Source: Chloroflexota bacterium
GTDB lineage: Bacteria; Chloroflexota; Anaerolineae; Aggregatilineales; Phototrophicaceae
Direction of reading: 5' to 3'
Assembly (NCBI GenBank): GCA_016223085.1
Contig: JACRPS010000005.1
Location: forward strand, 1 to 64,000
DNA: 64,000 nucleotides
The translations under genes were made by a program, and so were the position numbers. The notes beneath the pieces were generated by a model. The model was not told the DNA's origin. It saw only the letters and a program-made list of their open reading frames with translations, and did no database searches. Below are positions 62,168 to 64,000 of the stretch, piece after piece; positions within the stretch are counted from its first letter, which is position 1, and each line of letters begins with the position of its first letter.

Positions 62168-62311
62168 CTGGCAACCAGGAAAAAATCGCCTTACAGCCCT
62201 CTTCACAGGGCTTTTGGGTTCAGCCGGAGGTCTTTCAGCCTCAGGCGGGCGCGCTGATTTTGCAGCTTCCCGCTGCGAGAACTGACAACTGACAACTGAC
62301 AACTGACAACT
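62069..62311. repeat. composite of four heptamer arrays and a hairpin module
   Basis: In order: ACTGAGT-type units (62069-62101), TTCCGAG units (62109-62139), AACTGGC-type units (62145-62175), an AGCCC-stem/CTTTT/GTTCAGCCGGAGG module (62194-62255) that resembles the one at 59341, and AACTGAC units (62280-62311). The last array touches the TAG stop of the upstream gene. Confidence 0.87.
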
Positions 62312-64000
62312 ACGGACAATCCACCGGCACTTCATACACAACCTCATTCACAAACTCCCCGTTCGCCGCCTGGATGTACAGTCCAAACCGCACCGATGCA
62401 GCCTCCTCGCGGCGCGGCAGGCGGTACACGTCGCGCACCCGTTCGCCCGCTGCCCAGCTAGTCAGCGGACGCCAGCCGTAGACCGGCGCGGCCTGGTCGC
62501 CCTGCGCGACCACGTTCCCGTCCGCGTCCAGCAGGTGCACAAAGACGCTTAAATCACGCTCCGGCACGCTGGCTGTGACCCAGGCCACGCGGAGGACGAT
62601 TGCGTCCAAGCCGCATTCGATAGCCGGCTCATCGGCGATTATGCCCTCGTCTGGCGGCGACTCCGCCAGCTCCGGCTGCGTTTTGATCTGCACCAGTTGC
62701 GGCGCGGCAGCATTCAGGTACACCCGCGCGCCGAGTCGGCTTTCCCACCAGCTTACCGGCTGATTGTAAAACGTGTACTCCGGCGTGAGCAACTGCCGCC
62801 CTTGACTGAGAATCGCCGCGTAATCGGCGCGGTGGTCAACCAGTTCCACGTCTTGCAGCCGCCCCTGCACGTCCTGCGCGAAGCTGGCAGCGAAATAACG
62901 CGGCCCCCACGCCAGCATCACGGTCGAACCCGGCGGCGCGCTGTCCACCAGCGCAATCGTTTCCAGTCCGGTCGTATCGCTTGTAAGCTGGCGGATAAAC
63001 GGCTGATTCCGAGCAATCAGCACCACGCCGAAAATGAGGACTGACAACAGTAGGATCATCATGCGCAGGGACACGATAGTTCGTGTCCCTACAACGGACC
63101 ACTGACGACTGAAAACTGACGACTGAAAACTGACTGCTGCCAGCAAAAACCCCCACCCGAACGCCACGCTGAGCGTAATCGGTAGAATCAGCGCCGACAG
63201 AATATCGGTGTACAGGAGGATGTGAAAGCCGTAGGCGGTCATTGCGCTGATGAGCAGCGGGATCGCCGCCCGCGGCCAGGCAAGTTGGCGCGGCGCCAGC
63301 AGCAGCCCGGCCAGCCCCGCGACCAGCCCCGGCGCGGTCAGGTCGGTCAGCAGCACCGCGTTCACCGCGCCGATGTTTGCCAGCAGCGCGTTGAGCGAAC
63401 CGGGCGCGCCGATGAAGCGTTCGGCTTCCCGCCCGAAAAACTGATCCCAGAACCCCGGCCACGTGTTCGGCTGGCCGTAAACCCATTCTGCGCCGGCGTT
63501 GGCCCGCAGCGGCAGGTAGACATACGGCAGGAAGCCGAGCAGGCCGAGCAGCAGGCAGCGGATAAGTACTGAGTACTGAGTACTGAGTGCTGAGTGCTGA
63601 GTAGAAAGTTCCGAGTTCCGAGTTCCAAGTTCCAAGTTATTGGTTATCAGTTTTCGGTTTTCGATTTTCGGTTTTTTCGTGTTCAACTGAGAACTGACAA
63701 CTGACGACTGACGACTGACGACTATTTCCCGCCACACGGCGTACAGCAGCGCGGGCGCGGCCATCAGCAGCGCGCGGTGATGAAACACACCCACACCGCC
63801 AATCAGCGCCAGCCAGTAGATGCGCCCGCGAATAGGGCGCGGCCACAGCGCGACCGCCAGTAGCAGCACCAGCAGCAGCAGGCCGAAGCTGTAAATCTCC
63901 GCGATGACCAGATGCACCCATGCCGTGCGCGTCAGGCCAAACAGGAGCGTGGCGAGCAGGGCGGGAAGAAAGAAGTACTGAGTGCTGAGTACTGAGTGCT
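62310..64000 (-). CDS. DUF2723/TMEM260-like membrane protein, partial, with in-frame repeat inserts
   Basis: The reading frame stays open to the right edge, so the 5' end is outside the window. It has membrane helices, the family-type segment RTAWVHLVIAEIYSFGLLLL and the hallmark YLPLRANAGAEWVYGQPNTW. These fit the DUF2723 group, which includes protein O-mannosyltransferase relatives. The C-terminal 200 residues are a beta-rich extracytoplasmic domain. Three stretches are encoded by heptamer arrays or a palindromic core (for example residues such as [20 protein letters not shown]). They fall between hydrophobic helices and keep the frame. Confidence 0.8.
   Translation of the reverse strand, partial: HSVLSTQYFFLPALLATLLFGLTRTAWVHLVIAEIYSFGLLLLVLLLAVALWPRPIRGRIYWLALIGGVGVFHHRALLMAAPALLYAVWREIVVSRQSSVVSSQLNTKKPKIENRKLITNNLELGTRNSELSTQHSALSTQYSVLIRCLLLGLLGFLPYVYLPLRANAGAEWVYGQPNTWPGFWDQFFGREAERFIGAPGSLNALLANIGAVNAVLLTDLTAPGLVAGLAGLLLAPRQLAWPRAAIPLLISAMTAYGFHILLYTDILSALILPITLSVAFGWGFLLAAVSFQSSVFSRQWSVVGTRTIVSLRMMILLLSVLIFGVVLIARNQPFIRQLTSDTTGLETIALVDSAPPGSTVMLAWGPRYFAASFAQDVQGRLQDVELVDHRADYAAILSQGRQLLTPEYTFYNQPVSWWESRLGARVYLNAAAPQLVQIKTQPELAESPPDEGIIADEPAIECGLDAIVLRVAWVTASVPERDLSVFVHLLDADGNVVAQGDQAAPVYGWRPLTSWAAGERVRDVYRLPRREEAASVRFGLYIQAANGEFVNEVVYEVPVDCP
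63065..63132. repeat. palindromic core plus heptamers inside the DUF2723-like gene
   Basis: The core GCAGGGACACGATA/GTTCGTGTCCCTAC (63065-63092) is the GGGACACGATA type found at 2189. It is followed by CACTGAC, GACTGAA, AACTGAC and related units to about 63132. All of it is translated in frame (peptide SVVGTRTIVSLR). Confidence 0.82.
63564..63723. repeat. 160-bp block of four heptamer families inside the DUF2723-like gene
   Basis: Units run in the order ACTGAGT, TTCCGAG/TTCCAAG, TTATCAG/TTTTCGG, and AACTGAC/GACTGAC. On the coding strand the block encodes about 53 residues without a stop, in a loop between two hydrophobic helices. Confidence 0.88.
63974..64000. repeat. ACTGAGT-type array at the window edge
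   Basis: ACTGAGT and GCTGAGT units alternate to the last base. In the open frame of the DUF2723-like gene they encode HSVLSTQY, so a third insert may lie here. Confidence 0.7.

Noticed and set aside
63564-63723. CRISPR array
   Set aside because: Units are contiguous 7-bp tandem repeats with no spacers, and no cas genes are nearby.

Overview
The window reads as a high-GC bacterial chromosome, most likely Chloroflexota (Anaerolineae-like). Reasons: lipoproteins and membrane proteins with Pro/Thr-rich 'TPTPT' linkers, an operon joining a MutL-type ASKHA protein to small membrane proteins, many Ser/Thr-kinase, TPR and HEAT proteins, and intergenic palindromes built on GTAGGGRC...GYCCCTAC. The phylum is inferred from style; no marker protein was placed on a tree.

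Layout. 1-314 is the tail of an rRNA operon (23S 3' end, 5S). 453-3182 holds a seven-bladed FG-GAP propeller protein and an EamA transporter. 3418-17109 is the most unusual region. A sigma-factor operon (ECF-like sigma, double zinc-finger anti-sigma-like protein, TPR-CHAT protease, cytoplasmic subtilase; 17109 down to 10900) lies beside a LuxR-type regulator (10405-10836). That regulator is divergent from a six-gene operon (10077 down to 3418): an acidic protein with three hydrophobic modules, a HEVSH metallopeptidase-like protein, a transthyretin-like/helical protein, a helical protein, a basic protein with a His-Me-finger-like tail, and an amidohydrolase. I propose this as a regulated protease/effector system.

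17375-32520 is mainly metabolic: a xylose-isomerase-like enzyme, a dienelactone hydrolase, a PaaK-like ligase, a secreted SH3 protein, a GT39-like membrane protein, and a LIV-type ABC transporter with a long-chain acyl-CoA synthetase. The transporter cluster is broken by an S23 four-helix-bundle gene and a hicBA toxin-antitoxin pair, with heptamer repeat arrays at the junctions. 32916-43739 is a plus-strand membrane operon: small protein, DUF6754-like protein, membrane proteins, a 1255-residue acidic protein with repeated PxWL motifs and an SH3 domain, a MutL-like ASKHA protein, a biotinyl-like/KOW protein and an LPETG-tailed protein. A Ser/Thr kinase-TPR protein and a HEAT protein follow.

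47526-60341 is mixed: HAD phosphatase, orphan histidine kinase, esterase lipoprotein, DUF1801, VOC and AraC genes, two TPR proteins, a secreted protein, a tandem TIR-TIR operon, an acyl-CoA dehydrogenase and a nucleotidyltransferase. 60362-64000 is a minus-strand group (AlkA-like glycosylase, lipoprotein, partial DUF2723-type membrane protein) that is heavily invaded by heptamer repeats, some translated in frame.

Repeats are a major theme. There are at least ten stand-alone palindromic cores, two MITE-like families (three copies each) that carry such a core between different imperfect terminal inverted repeats, and several 7-bp tandem arrays. Starts were chosen by Shine-Dalgarno context; several differ from the longest possible reading frame, and this is stated in each entry.
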